Positions 8,482 through 17,090 of a stretch of DNA of 64,000 nucleotides are shown here, one piece after another; within the stretch, counting starts at the first letter, position 1, and each line of letters starts with the position of its first letter. The notes beneath the pieces are model-generated. The model was not told the origin of the DNA and did not search any database. It saw nothing but the letters and a program-made list of their open reading frames with translations. A program made the translations under genes and the position numbers. The DNA comes from Cryobacterium sp. Y82 (lineage in GTDB: Bacteria > Actinomycetota > Actinomycetes > Actinomycetales > Microbacteriaceae), in NCBI RefSeq assembly GCF_002929495.1, contig NZ_PJJJ01000030.1, positions 62,001 to 126,000 of the forward strand, written 5' to 3'.

Positions 8482-8981
8482 TTGTGCGCAACGAGTTGCC
8501 AGGTCGCGCCCTCGTCGCCGGAGACCCAACCTTCCCATTTATAGCTGTTGGGGGTGATGGCGGTGAAGTTCCACCGGATTGGACGGCCGTCGGTGCGCGT
8601 GCCTTCCTGCCGCACGCCGTGCCGGTACGGCGTGGCAACGAGCTGACAGTATTCACCCAGCGCCGGGGCGAAGTAGCTCACGCGCCAGGCCCCAGCGAAC
8701 GGGTCGTAGACGCGCACCGTCGTGGCGACGGTTTCAAATCCAGACGGATGCGTCGTGCTCGCGACGATCTCGACGTCTTGAACGGCCCGGCCGTCAAGGA
8801 TGAATTCGACCATCCAGATGAAGTCGCGCTCGATCCATTCGCCCGTTGTCTCATCGAGCCGGGAGCCTTTGGCGGCCCAGGATCCGACCATCTGGCCGAA
8901 GCGGTGCATGCGTCCGGGGTATTCCAGCGTTGGGCCGTGCGCGATGAGCGCTTCGTCGAATCGGGTCGGCATGGGGGTCAT
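8460..8981 (-). CDS. Conserved hypothetical protein, DUF1579-like beta-barrel
   Basis: This 173-aa protein has no signal peptide or membrane segment. It is rich in aromatic strand motifs such as FIWMVEFILDGRAVQDVE, YDPFAGAWRVSYFAP and WEGWVSGDEGATWQLV. These recall small lipocalin-like or DUF1579 proteins that bind hydrophobic ligands, but I see no catalytic residues. It begins at the ATG at 8981. It is convergent with the ICL/PEPM gene; its end overlaps the hairpin at 8438-8481. Function unknown. Confidence 0.6.
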   Translation of the reverse strand: MTPMPTRFDEALIAHGPTLEYPGRMHRFGQMVGSWAAKGSRLDETTGEWIERDFIWMVEFILDGRAVQDVEIVASTTHPSGFETVATTVRVYDPFAGAWRVSYFAPALGEYCQLVATPYRHGVRQEGTRTDGRPIRWNFTAITPNSYKWEGWVSGDEGATWQLVAHNEATRIR

Positions 8982-9057
8982 ACCTGAATTTTACCCGACG
9001 TGAGGTCGCGTTCGACGTACTGCGTTTGCTCGGCCCGCAGGCGTCCGATCAGGTCTC

Positions 9058-9639
9058 TCAGCGATCGATGCTGGTGCAGTGAAAGTTTTGGAACGAGCGC
9101 GAAGCAGTCGGGCCGCGCTGGCCTTGGTACCGGGAGCCGTATTCACTGGAGCCGTAGGGTTTCTCAGCCGGAGAGCTGAGTTGGAAGAAACACAGCTGGC
9201 CGATCTTCATTCCGGGCCACAGTTTGATCGGCAGTGTCGCGACATTGCTGAGCTCGAGGGTGACGTGGCCAGAGAAGCCGGGGTCGATGAAGCCGGCCGT
9301 GGAATGGGTCAGCAGTCCGAGACGACCAAGGGAGCTCTTACCCTCGAGCCGAGCCGCCACGTCGTCCGGCAGGGTGACCTGCTCGTAGGTGGCGCCGAGC
9401 ACAAACTCGCCCGGGTGCAGGATAAACGGCTCGTCGGGCTTGGTCTCGATCAGGTGGGTCAGCTCTGGCTGGTCCTCGGCCGGATCGATGTAGGCGTACT
9501 TGTGGTTGTCGAACAGCCGAAATAGGCGGTCGAGGCGCACGTCTATGCTCGATGGCTGGATCATCGCGGGGTCCAGCGGCTCCAAACCGATTCGTCCAGC
9601 GTTCAGTTCAGCCTTGATATCGCGATCGGAGAGCAGCAC
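9058..9639 (-). CDS. dcd: dCTP deaminase (probably bifunctional dCTP deaminase/dUTPase)
   Basis: The 193-aa protein starts [21 protein letters not shown] and carries [36 protein letters not shown] with [14 protein letters not shown], and [13 protein letters not shown], all classic Dcd motifs; the Glu of TLELSN is the catalytic base. It makes dUTP or, in the bifunctional actinobacterial form, dUMP directly, for thymidylate synthesis. The GTG start at 9639 follows TAGGCT (9646-9651) by exactly 6 nt with no Shine-Dalgarno sequence, so the mRNA is probably leaderless. It is a single gene upstream of, and divergent from, tRNA-Gly. Confidence 0.94.
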   Translation of the reverse strand: MLLSDRDIKAELNAGRIGLEPLDPAMIQPSSIDVRLDRLFRLFDNHKYAYIDPAEDQPELTHLIETKPDEPFILHPGEFVLGATYEQVTLPDDVAARLEGKSSLGRLGLLTHSTAGFIDPGFSGHVTLELSNVATLPIKLWPGMKIGQLCFFQLSSPAEKPYGSSEYGSRYQGQRGPTASRSFQNFHCTSIDR

Positions 9640-9645
9640 GGTGCC

Positions 9646-9651
9646 AGCCTA
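9646..9651 (-). promoter_or_regulatory. Putative -10 element for leaderless dcd mRNA
   Basis: TAGGCT on the minus strand ends 6 nt before the GTG start of dcd, which places the predicted transcription start on the start codon. No convincing -35 is visible. Confidence 0.4.
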
Positions 9652-9710
9652 GCGCCGCGGGGTTGATATGCTGGCACCGTTCCGATTGTTGTTCATCTAT
9701 GGTCGGGTAC

Positions 9711-9784
9711 GCGGATGTAGTTCAATGGTAGAACTTCAGCTTCCCAAGCTGATAGCGCGGGTTCGATTCCCGTCATCCGCTCCA
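9711..9784 (+). tRNA. tRNA-Gly (anticodon CCC)
   Basis: A complete cloverleaf: acceptor GCGGATG pairs with CATCCGC, D-arm GTTCAATGGTAGAAC, anticodon stem TCAGC/GCTGA around loop TTCCCAA (anticodon CCC, reading GGG), T-arm GCGGGTTCGATTCCCGT, and an encoded CCA at 9782-9784. It precedes a low-GC patch, a common arrangement for tRNA-associated insertions, although no repeated 3' tRNA fragment is visible downstream. Confidence 0.96.
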
Positions 9785-10329
9785 GAGTGTTCTCAGGTAT
9801 CGGTGAGTGTCCTCCCATTCCATACAGCACGAGCTTCTTTCTTGCGCTTACCGTCAGGACAGGGGTTGCAACCGACAGCTGGAATGGGTATTACCGGGAC
9901 ATGAAAATCAAATGATGGAATGCTCTGGTTTTCGGCTAGAAGCTCATACCCATCTTCGCGATCTACGGAGTAGCTCGGGCGTATCGCAGCCGCGGGCGCA
10001 AGCGGGGAAAAACGAATGTGAACTAATCATTCCTGACCGATGGAACAGATCGCCAGCGTCAACAATCGGGCGGCGCTGGCGTCCAAGGGATAAGCGACCG
10101 CTGACAATATGAATTGCCGCACGGGCGACGACCACGAAAGCTTGCGCTGATCGTTTCTTTGTTTATCTCAGCCTCAAAATGGTCTCGCTATGAATGACCG
10201 GACCCTAATTACCGGGAACGTTTAATCCACAATGAAGACCTGATCTCGCTTAGGTCAAGCAGTCTCGATTATCTCAAGAGCTGACACCACCGGTTCCGGT
10301 GTAAGGTGCATTCTTGAAAGGCTCTTATA
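9785..10329. other. 545-bp gene-poor, lower-GC intergenic stretch after tRNA-Gly
   Basis: I see no convincing gene here: open frames are short, lack ribosome sites and have no recognisable sequence. The stretch is visibly AT-richer than its surroundings. A small palindrome CACCGGTTCCGGTG at 10288-10301 lies just past the stop of the lipoprotein gene and may help end its transcript. It may be the remnant of an insertion downstream of the tRNA. Confidence 0.5.
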
Positions 10330-11310
10330 TCACCGAATCCACAAATTGCCATTCGAAGAGAACTGGTTGTCGTAACCACCAATCTTCCAGCGTCCATCTT
10401 CTTTCATAACAGTGAAGTTGAGAGTATACGTAGTCCGCCAGACGTTCGTTCCCGTGTTATCGAGCAGGTCAGCTTCAAGTTTGGCTTCTAGGTCTTCAGC
10501 AGACCAATCCGGAAACTCCATTTTAGCAGCCGCAATTGCCGCTGCATCAGTGACCCGGTAATCTGCGCTGCCCGTCATGGTGAAACCGAAAAATTTGCCC
10601 CATGTCGGGTCATCCGTTGCCGTAATGCTTGTGACATCGATGGTTGCATCCTGCATGCGAGCCCCACCGTCACGAATAAACTCAGGATTCCTATCTAAAT
10701 CGTTGTTGTTGATTAAGCTTGGGCGATCGACTCCGTCGTTATTGTCCAATATGGAAACTTGTGATTCGAGAATATACTTCTCTCTATTCTTCTCCTTCCA
10801 CGCCTCCCACCCCACAGTGCGGTGAGTATCGATAGTTGAGCTGTCGTAAACCTCTTCTATGGAAAACGTGACAATGAACTTTTGGGCGCTCAGTGTGTCA
10901 GCATCGGTGTAACCGGTCTCTGCTACGGTCGGGTCGATGATTGCCGTATTTAAGGACATCGCCTCAGCCTCTGGTGAGATAGTCATATGAGTGTAAGTTC
11001 CGAGATCGTCAGTTACCGTGGCGAGAGATACAACATCCCCAAAAGCAAATGCGGTAACGGGCTCCTGCGCAGCATCGGTTGGTGTGACAAGAGGTTCAGC
11101 GTCGGTCTTCTCGCCGTTCGCGGCACAGCCCCCGAAACTGAGACTCATTGTTCCCGCTATGACGACGGCGAGCACGGGTTTACGAAGAATTGATCCAAGC
11201 GTTTTGATGAGGTTCCTTCTCGCGTCGTCATAGTTGCTGGTGATGCCACCAGCGCCTTCTTCTATCTCTGTTTTTTTGTTTGACTTATGCATTGGTAAGT
11301 CTGTCACCAT
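10330..11310 (-). CDS. Putative lipoprotein of unknown function, low GC
   Basis: The open frame codes for up to 326 aa. After a hydrophilic N-terminal stretch of about 40 residues comes a lipoprotein signal: RK, then PVLAVVIAGTMSLS and the lipobox FGGC, followed by an acidic Ser/Thr-poor mature part ending KEDGRWKIGGYDNQFSS. A Cys lipidated near residue 61 is likely, so the real start may be internal (no ribosome site supports 11310 or the ATG at 11292). The extracellular domain is acidic with paired Asp/Asn runs (ILDNNDGVDR). The base composition is clearly AT-richer than neighbours, suggesting recent acquisition. I do not recognise the family. Confidence 0.6.
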   Translation of the reverse strand: MVTDLPMHKSNKKTEIEEGAGGITSNYDDARRNLIKTLGSILRKPVLAVVIAGTMSLSFGGCAANGEKTDAEPLVTPTDAAQEPVTAFAFGDVVSLATVTDDLGTYTHMTISPEAEAMSLNTAIIDPTVAETGYTDADTLSAQKFIVTFSIEEVYDSSTIDTHRTVGWEAWKEKNREKYILESQVSILDNNDGVDRPSLINNNDLDRNPEFIRDGGARMQDATIDVTSITATDDPTWGKFFGFTMTGSADYRVTDAAAIAAAKMEFPDWSAEDLEAKLEADLLDNTGTNVWRTTYTLNFTVMKEDGRWKIGGYDNQFSSNGNLWIR

Positions 11311-11386
11311 TGCCGAACGTCGCTGGACAACTTTGCTAAATGATATCGGGCACTAGCAATACAACGTTGTCGAGTTAACGACGAGG

Positions 11387-11908
11387 TTAGTCAGCACCAA
11401 CGTCGTGTCGGTGATGCACAATGTCGTGTAGAAAGTACGCCCCCAGCGTCTCCACGGTGAACGATGGACCGTCGCTGCGGCGCGCGGTGCGCCAGCGGGC
11501 GTCCGGTGGCACCGACGCAAAGGCATCCGACACGGATGCCGCAGCCGCGGCGAGCTCCCGGGCCACGTTCGCCGGCACTTGCAGGTCGTACCGCTCCTCT
11601 ATCGCGGTGGCGTCCTGATCCCAGTTGGCGAGTAGGGGGTCGTCCTGGTCGTGAATAACGCGCAAGCGCTGTTCGAACAGGTGGCAGACGTCACGCACAT
11701 GGGCCGCGTACTCGAGCGGGGACCAGGTGTGATCGTCGGGCCGCACCGCGACATTCGCTCGCGCCAGCACGGCAGGCCACACGGCGGCGTTCTCGCGAAT
11801 CAGGCCCGGCAGGTCCTCAAAGTCCACCTCGCTCGCTCGAAATCCACAGGCGGAGCAGGGGCGGTCAAGCACCCAGGTCCAGTCAGACGTGTCAGGAACA
11901 ATAGGCAT
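11387..11908 (-). CDS. DinB-like / mycothiol-dependent maleylpyruvate isomerase N-terminal-type protein
   Basis: The 173-aa protein has the DinB four-helix signature: WSPLEYAAHVRDVCHLFEQRL supplies the first metal His, and YFLHDIVHHRHDVGAD at the C-terminus gives the HxxxH pair. DinB-like proteins are divalent-metal-binding, often thiol-dependent transferases. A CSACGF motif near the N-terminus is an additional possible metal site. It is divergent from the SDR gene at 11987. The substrate is unknown. Confidence 0.75.
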   Translation of the reverse strand: MPIVPDTSDWTWVLDRPCSACGFRASEVDFEDLPGLIRENAAVWPAVLARANVAVRPDDHTWSPLEYAAHVRDVCHLFEQRLRVIHDQDDPLLANWDQDATAIEERYDLQVPANVARELAAAAASVSDAFASVPPDARWRTARRSDGPSFTVETLGAYFLHDIVHHRHDVGAD

Positions 11909-11986
11909 GTCGTTATGCTATCGGCCGCTTGGGCACGGCAAACTGTCACGGTGCGCCCGATAGCGTGCATACGGACAAGGAGACAG

Positions 11987-12850
11987 ATGACGATAGTAAT
12001 TGCCGGATGCGGTGACCTCGGCACCGAGGTCGGCTTACGATTGGCCAAATTAGGGCACGCGGTGGTCGGGGTGCGTCGCAACGCGAGTGTGCTCCCCGCA
12101 GAAATCAGCGGTCAGTCGATCGACTTGAGCCTTGAGAAGCCCGCCATTCCGTCCGACACCGAGTACGTCGTCATCGCGATCTCCGCTGGAAGCCCAACGA
12201 TCGAGGCCTACCGAGCCGCGTACCTCGACGGCCTGCGCAACCTGCTCGATGCGCTCGATGATGCCCGTGTCACGCCCCGCCGCGTGCTGCTGGTCTCATC
12301 AACGGCCGTCTACGACATCAACGACGGCAGCCGGGTCGACGAGCAGACCCCCGCGAACCCCAGGCCGGGCACCGACTCCATCGTGTTCGACGCCGAGCGG
12401 ATGCTGCACTCCCGCATACCCAACGCCACCGTTCTGCGCCTGGCCGGCATCTACGGCCCCGGTCGGGAACGACTGATCAAACAGGTACGGGATGGCACCG
12501 TGCTCTCCGCGACGTCGCGCCACACCAACCGCATCCACCGGGACGACGCAGCAGCCGCGATCGTGCACCTCCTGCTGCGCCCGGAGCAGCCGGCACCCCT
12601 GTATCTTGGCGTCGACAATGCCTCGGTCCCAGGCAACGAGGTGCTGGTCTTTCTGGCCGCTGAGCTCGGCCTTCCCGAACTAGCTCTGGAGACGAAAACT
12701 CCGCCAGCCCCCACCAGAGAAGGTCAGCGCGGCGGGGACAAGATCCTCAGCAACCGCTTGCTGCGAGATACTGACTTCACCTTCACGTACCCCACCTATC
12801 GAGAGGGTTACCGCGCACTTCTGGCCGGAGCCGGAAAACGCCACCCGTAA
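11987..12850 (+). CDS. NAD(P)-dependent epimerase/dehydratase family protein (atypical SDR)
   Basis: The 287-aa protein starts MTIVIAGCGDLGTEVGLRLA at 11987, ten bases after AAGGAG (11977-11982); the frame is open further upstream but without homology. The N-terminal dinucleotide motif is GCGDLGTEV. LLVSSTAVYDINDGSRVDEQTP and LRLAGIYGPGRERLI are the YeeZ/GalE-like atypical SDR motifs, where the catalytic Tyr is in STAVY. It could act on a nucleotide sugar or a small ketone; the context gives no clue. It is convergent with the MarR gene, four bases apart. Confidence 0.8.
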   Translation: MTIVIAGCGDLGTEVGLRLAKLGHAVVGVRRNASVLPAEISGQSIDLSLEKPAIPSDTEYVVIAISAGSPTIEAYRAAYLDGLRNLLDALDDARVTPRRVLLVSSTAVYDINDGSRVDEQTPANPRPGTDSIVFDAERMLHSRIPNATVLRLAGIYGPGRERLIKQVRDGTVLSATSRHTNRIHRDDAAAAIVHLLLRPEQPAPLYLGVDNASVPGNEVLVFLAAELGLPELALETKTPPAPTREGQRGGDKILSNRLLRDTDFTFTYPTYREGYRALLAGAGKRHP

Positions 12851-12854
12851 GCAG

Positions 12855-13328
12855 CTACCGGGCAGGGCCGGCCTGGATCAGATCCGCATCCGACTCCACC
12901 ACGAGAGCCATCGCTGTCAGCAGCGTTCCCAGACGCACCTGATCATCCGGGCTGACGTCCCGCGCGGCACGAGCGATCAATGCCCGGAAGTCGCTGTAAA
13001 CCTTCTGGGTGATCTTTTCTGCGGCGGGCGTCAGTACCAAAAGCAAACTGCGTCGATCACTCGGGTGAGCCACCCGAGTGACCAGTTCCAATGCCACCAG
13101 GCGATTTGAAAGGGCGGTCACGGCGCCCGTCGTCATTTGCAATGATTCCGCGAGCAACTTCGGCGTGATGTTGCCAGCTTCAGCGATCCGGGCCAGGGCT
13201 CGCAGCTCACTGCACGTCAGGTTGGTTTCCGAAGCGACTCGGTTGCGGTTGCGATCCATTCCCCGAAGAAAGGCGACGGCGGATGCTGACAGGCCATCCC
13301 CGGTGGGTCTCGAAATATTGAGTTTCAT
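12855..13328 (-). CDS. MarR family transcriptional regulator
   Basis: The 157-aa protein starts MKLNISRPTGDGL at 13328 with GGAGAA upstream. Its winged helix spans about residues 40-105: CSELRALARIAEAGNITPKLLAESLQ, the recognition helix MTTGAVTALSNRLVALELV and the wing RVAHPSDRRSLLLVLT. The C-terminal helix mediates dimerisation. MarR proteins repress their own or divergent genes and respond to small aromatic ligands. The divergent neighbour is the 91-aa gene at 13612, a possible target. An in-frame start at 13394 would add 22 residues without family similarity. Confidence 0.85.
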   Translation of the reverse strand: MKLNISRPTGDGLSASAVAFLRGMDRNRNRVASETNLTCSELRALARIAEAGNITPKLLAESLQMTTGAVTALSNRLVALELVTRVAHPSDRRSLLLVLTPAAEKITQKVYSDFRALIARAARDVSPDDQVRLGTLLTAMALVVESDADLIQAGPAR

Positions 13329-13611
13329 ACGTTCTCCGACCTCTGGTCTGATTGTTATGCCCGCGCTGCACGCCCGCAAACCGGCCCGTCCCATCCGCTC
13401 TGGCCTCCTATTCTAACGGGTAGCTCAATTCCAGAGTTTCTTGCCAAGTGAGTAGTTTGTTCTTTGTATTATTTCCCGTATATTGATAGACGCGCTCGCG
13501 GATCGATGTGCTCCTGGGGTCCGCCAGTTTCCAGCAACCGGCCGCTATTGAGCCGCCGACAGGTCTCCTTGAGCGCGGCCATCACCCTGCACTAACGAAA
13601 CGGACCATGCA

Positions 13612-13887
13612 ATGCAGAGCTACCGCCTGACGATCAACGACGACTGGTTCTACTTGTCCGGCGATTATAACGTTTCGGCTCTCAAAGCAGCGATGACGGC
13701 AGCAGTTCACAGCGGCGGCGGCTTCGTCGACATATTCAGTTCCCTGCGTTCGCAGACCTCAATTTTGATCACGGCACATTCGATCGTCAAGCTGGAAGCC
13801 ATCTGTGCCGAGGTTCTTCCTGACCCCATCGAGTCAACTCCCACCCTTGGCCACTCGTACATCGACGATGACTACTGGCTGGATTAA
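13612..13887 (+). CDS. Small hypothetical protein (91 aa)
   Basis: A 91-aa acidic protein, MQSYRLTINDDWFYLSGDYN at the start, with a hydrophobic middle (FVDIFSSLRSQTSILITAHS) and an acidic end SYIDDDYWLD. There is no signal peptide or clear ribosome site, so the gene is less certain than its neighbours. The 183 bp between it and the MarR gene are AT-rich and contain promoter-like TATATT. The start could encode a small beta-strand domain that occurs widely as DUFs in Microbacteriaceae, but I do not recognise it. Confidence 0.5.
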   Translation: MQSYRLTINDDWFYLSGDYNVSALKAAMTAAVHSGGGFVDIFSSLRSQTSILITAHSIVKLEAICAEVLPDPIESTPTLGHSYIDDDYWLD

Positions 13888-14068
13888 ATCGTATTACGCG
13901 GGTTTTGCCCGCTCGAATGCTGGGTCATCCGTTCTGTGAGTCCGTTTGGATCGATACCTATGCACCATTGACGATGAGCACGCACACGGGTAAATTCACG
14001 CGGACGGGGATGTGCCCGTCTCGCACCGCCGACCAACTGACAGCCTGACCCACGGAAAGGCAGTTCTC

Positions 14069-14338
14069 ATGAGTTTTCTCGGATTCCTCTTACTCGGTCT
14101 CATCGCCGGCGCCATCGCGAAGGCAATCCTTCCCGGTCGGCAGGGCGGAGGCTGGTTCATCACCCTGCTGCTCGGAGTGATCGGTGCCTTCCTCGGTGGG
14201 TGGCTGGGCGGACTCCTGTTCAACGTCAGCCTGGGCGAATTCTTCTCCCTAACGACGTGGGTCCTCGCGATCGTCGGTTCTCTTATCGTGCTGCTGATCT
14301 ACGGGGCAATCACGAATCGCCGCCACGCCAAGTCGTAA
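14069..14338 (+). CDS. GlsB/YeaQ/YmgE family stress-response membrane protein
   Basis: The 89-aa protein MSFLGFLLLGLIAGAIAKAI has three membrane segments with conserved Gly: GLIAGAIAKAILPGRQGGGW, LLGVIGAFLGGWLGGLLF and the C-terminal WVLAIVGSLIVLLIYG, then a basic tail. This is the transglycosylase-associated (YeaQ/YmgE) pattern, induced by envelope or general stress. The start at 14069 has GGAAAGG nine bases upstream. A strong intrinsic terminator follows at 14371, so it is probably transcribed alone. Confidence 0.88.
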   Translation: MSFLGFLLLGLIAGAIAKAILPGRQGGGWFITLLLGVIGAFLGGWLGGLLFNVSLGEFFSLTTWVLAIVGSLIVLLIYGAITNRRHAKS

Positions 14339-14370
14339 TACAACCACCGGACCGTTTCAACCGTTTCGAA

Positions 14371-14403
14371 AGCGTGGCACCCAAATCGGGTGTCACGCTT
14401 TTT
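14371..14403 (+). terminator. Intrinsic terminator after the YeaQ-like gene
   Basis: AGCGTGGCACCC (14371-14382) pairs with GGGTGTCACGCT (14388-14399) across a 5-nt loop with one G-U pair, followed by a run of T. This is a textbook factor-independent terminator 32 bp past the stop codon. Confidence 0.9.
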
Positions 14404-14539
14404 GGCGTTTGCGATAGGTTGATGCGCCGTCACCCAAAAGGGGAGATTAGGGGCACAATTGGTACCAATCCGAAGTTGATGGAGCTCCGAATTTATAGCA
14501 AGCACGGGTTAGCCGTGAAACAAACAGGAGGCACCTGAA

Positions 14540-14950
14540 ATGCGCACATCACCTAATCGTCTGATCGCAACCGTCTTCGGCGCGGTCTACGTTCTCGTTG
14601 GATTGCTGGGCTTCGCCGTCACCGGCAGCGTCGGATTCATCGCCACACAGGGCGAATTGCTTCTCGGAATCTTCGAGGTCAATCCGTTGCACAACATTGC
14701 GCACCTTCTGATCGGCGCCGCCCTGCTCATCGCTGGACTCTCCAACGTCTCGGCCGCCAAGGCAACCAACAGCACCGTCGGCGCCGTATATTTGCTCCTG
14801 GGCATCGTTGGATTCTTCATCGCGAGCACCTCGCTGAACATTCTGGCGCTCAACACCGCTGACCACTTCCTGCACCTCGGCAGCGCGATCGTGCTCCTCG
14901 GGGTTGGCCTCACCGCCGACAAGACGGTTCGTAACCACGCCACGGTGTAA
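14540..14950 (+). CDS. DUF4383 domain-containing membrane protein
   Basis: The 136-aa four-helix membrane protein has NRLIATVFGAVYVLVGLLGF, FEVNPLHNIAHLLIGAALLI, TVGAVYLLLGIVGFFI and TADHFLHLGSAIVLLGVGL. The two membrane-embedded His motifs (NPLHNIAHL, DHFLHL) are the DUF4383 signature. The start is preceded by AGGAGG. Function is unknown; such proteins occur next to stress membrane proteins in actinobacteria. Probably co-transcribed with the gene at 15009. Confidence 0.88.
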   Translation: MRTSPNRLIATVFGAVYVLVGLLGFAVTGSVGFIATQGELLLGIFEVNPLHNIAHLLIGAALLIAGLSNVSAAKATNSTVGAVYLLLGIVGFFIASTSLNILALNTADHFLHLGSAIVLLGVGLTADKTVRNHATV

Positions 14951-15008
14951 CGACCGGCCCTCAGCACCACTCCATCCCTTCGCAGCAGAAGATTCACCAA
15001 GGAGCATC

Positions 15009-15581
15009 ATGTCCCCGGTCATTCGCATCTGGATGGGCTTCGCCGCTCTCGGCGCCGCTCTGATCCACCTGGCCGTGGGCGTAACCGCCCCGTTTCCACT
15101 GTCGGTTCTTCTGGTCGGGTTCGGCGTCGCCGAACTCGGCTGGGGAATCGCCACCCTTGCCATGGGCCGCATAACTGTTCCCCGCATCATCGTGGGAGCA
15201 GCCCTCATCCCGGTTTTCATCTGGGCAGTAACCGCCGCCCTCGGAAGTGGTCTCGGCGTCACGAGCGCCCAAACCGGGCTACCGCTGTACCCGATGGCCG
15301 TAGCGTCCCTGTTCAACATATTTCTCGCCGCGACCGTGGCCATCGCACTACGGCACGCATCAAAGACAGTCCCACCACCCGTCGGAACCGCCACTCACGG
15401 CGCTGCCACGCCCAGCGGGTGGCGTTTTCTCACTGGTCTCATCGTGGGAGGCTTCCTGCTCTCGGCGCTCACCACCCCGGCCCTCGCTGCCACCGAAGTC
15501 GGCTCCCACGCCGTACCCCACGGGTCGCACGGAGTGACCGAGGGTGTTACGCCGGAATCGGGCGGCCACGGGTCGCACTGA
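15009..15581 (+). CDS. Integral membrane protein with histidine-rich C-terminal tail
   Basis: This 190-aa protein starts MSPVIRIWMGFAALGAALIH, with AAGGAG just upstream. It has about five membrane segments (10-28, 32-50, 55-75, 92-112, 138-155). The last segment is followed by SHAVPHGSHGVTEG and ends GGHGSH, a His/Gly tail that could bind Cu, Ni or Zn. It lies 58 bp after the DUF4383 gene and is convergent with the helicase gene. I do not recognise a named family; a metal-related role is only suggested by the tail and by the CopD-CtaG fusion encoded nearby. Confidence 0.65.
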   Translation: MSPVIRIWMGFAALGAALIHLAVGVTAPFPLSVLLVGFGVAELGWGIATLAMGRITVPRIIVGAALIPVFIWAVTAALGSGLGVTSAQTGLPLYPMAVASLFNIFLAATVAIALRHASKTVPPPVGTATHGAATPSGWRFLTGLIVGGFLLSALTTPALAATEVGSHAVPHGSHGVTEGVTPESGGHGSH

Positions 15582-15598
15582 CGCCTTACGCAGAGCGT

Positions 15599-15643
15599 GA
15601 AACAGGCCCCGCTGGCACCGATGACAGGCGGGTGGCCCGTTTC
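15599..15643. terminator. Imperfect hairpin between convergent genes
   Basis: GAAACAGGCCCCGC (15599-15612) and GCGGGTGGCCCGTTTC (15628-15643) form an imperfect stem with a two-base bulge around a 15-nt loop. It lies between the membrane protein stop and the helicase stop. No T-run follows, so terminator function is tentative. Confidence 0.35.
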
Positions 15644-16994
15644 AGGGCTGGCTCTGCTCCGGCCCTGCAGCATTGAGGCCCGACGCATCCAAGCCCGCTA
15701 GGTCAGCCACCGGCGGCACAACCTCGATGTTCATAAACCGCTTGACGTTTTCATCAACGATGATATCGCTCGGTCTCAGTGGACGGGTGAGGTACAGCCC
15801 GTCCAGACTGGTCAGCCGGCTCAGCGCCACGTAGGTCTGGCCGGGGCTGAACACCCGCGCACCGAGATCGACAATGGCCCGCGCGTAAGTGGCACCCTGC
15901 GATTTGTGAATGGTGACGGCCCAGGCCAACCGCAGCGGAAACTGAGTGAATTCCGCCACGACATCCCGACTCAGTTTCTTGGTCGCGGCGTTGTAGGTGT
16001 ACTTGTACTTTTCCCACACGGTCGGCTCGACCTCGTGCACGTCGCCGTCGATGTCCACGAACACGGTCGAGGTGACCTTGGTCACCGTTCCGATGCTGCC
16101 GTTCACCCAGCGCGGGCCACCGTCCAGCGGCGAGTCATTGCGCAGGAACATCACCTGCGCGCCCACCTTGAGTTCGAGCACCTCGTCGGCCGGAAACTGC
16201 TTGCCGCCGAAATCCCCGGTGATGTCTGCTTTCGCGGTGAGCGACTTACCTGACAGCTTTTTTAAGGCGGATGCGTTGATGCGGTTCACAGCGTCATTGC
16301 GGGTCGCGAGGGTGATCACACCCTCGCTCGGCGGCGTTCGCGCCCCCGCGCCGTTGAGGGCTCCGCCGATCTCAGGAGTGACCTGTCCGTGGCGAACGGC
16401 ATTGAGCATGAGCTTAAAATCGTTGTCACGCTGCCGGTGTATTTCGGTGAGCTCGAAGATGCGCAGCTCTGCATCACGCCACACCTTGGCGTCGAAGAAC
16501 CACATCGACCGGTAGTGGTCGGCGAAATAAGCGCGCTCGTCCGGGCCGCCCGGTACAGGGGCCAGCTGGTACGGGTCGCCGAACAGCACGATCTGCACTC
16601 CGCCGAATACCTCAAACGGGCGTTGCCTGGCCTGGCGCAGGCTGCGGTCGATCGCGTCCATGAGGTCGGCATTGACCATCGAGACCTCGTCAATGACGAG
16701 GGTGTCGATGGTGTTGAGAAGCTTGCGTACCTGGTCGTTCTGGTCAATCGGGCTGTCGGCAATCACACCGATCGGCAGGCGAAAGAGCGAGTGAATGGTT
16801 TGGCCGCCAACGTTCAATGCGGCGACACCGGTGGGCGCGGCGATCACGATCTGCTTGCTTGTATTCCACGACAGGTGGTTCAGCAGGGTGGACTTACCGG
16901 TTCCGGCCCGTCCGGTGACGAACACGTTCTGCTTGGTGCCTTCGATCGCCGCGAAGACCAGCGCCTGTTCACGACTGAGCGGAATCTCGGACAC
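15642..16994 (-). CDS. PIF1/RecD-like superfamily 1 helicase (AAA ATPase)
   Basis: The 450-aa protein uses a GTG start at 16994 (SEIPLSREQALVFAAIEG), preceded by AGAGAAAG; the 42-codon extension to 17120 runs through the divergent promoter and is unlikely. Motif I is VTGRAGTGKSTLL (about 26-38), Ia APTGVAALNVGGQTIHSLF, II LVIDEVSMVNADLMD, III VLFGDPYQLAPV, and the 5'-3' SF1B motif AWAVTIHKSQGATY with YVALSRLTSLDGL near the end. This is a Pif1/RecD2-like DNA helicase of minimal length without extra domains. A role in genome maintenance is likely. It is divergent from a secreted protein gene across a perfect palindrome. Confidence 0.88.
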   Translation of the reverse strand: MSEIPLSREQALVFAAIEGTKQNVFVTGRAGTGKSTLLNHLSWNTSKQIVIAAPTGVAALNVGGQTIHSLFRLPIGVIADSPIDQNDQVRKLLNTIDTLVIDEVSMVNADLMDAIDRSLRQARQRPFEVFGGVQIVLFGDPYQLAPVPGGPDERAYFADHYRSMWFFDAKVWRDAELRIFELTEIHRQRDNDFKLMLNAVRHGQVTPEIGGALNGAGARTPPSEGVITLATRNDAVNRINASALKKLSGKSLTAKADITGDFGGKQFPADEVLELKVGAQVMFLRNDSPLDGGPRWVNGSIGTVTKVTSTVFVDIDGDVHEVEPTVWEKYKYTYNAATKKLSRDVVAEFTQFPLRLAWAVTIHKSQGATYARAIVDLGARVFSPGQTYVALSRLTSLDGLYLTRPLRPSDIIVDENVKRFMNIEVVPPVADLAGLDASGLNAAGPEQSQP

Positions 16995-17090
16995 GGCACA
17001 CTTTCTCTGACAGTCAAGCGCTGCACGGGTAATCGGCACAGGCAATATTCCACTGTAGCCTCCAGCAGCGCGCACGGGCACGAGCCGGGG

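Noticed and set aside
9711-11386. tRNA-Gly as a phage or island attachment site
   Set aside because: I found no repeated copy of the tRNA 3' end downstream and no integrase; only the low GC remains as evidence.
14549-15394. Long minus-strand open frame opposite the DUF4383 and His-tail genes
   Set aside because: Its translation is repetitive Arg/Ala/Asp text without homology or ribosome site, whereas both plus-strand genes have clear membrane segments and start sites.
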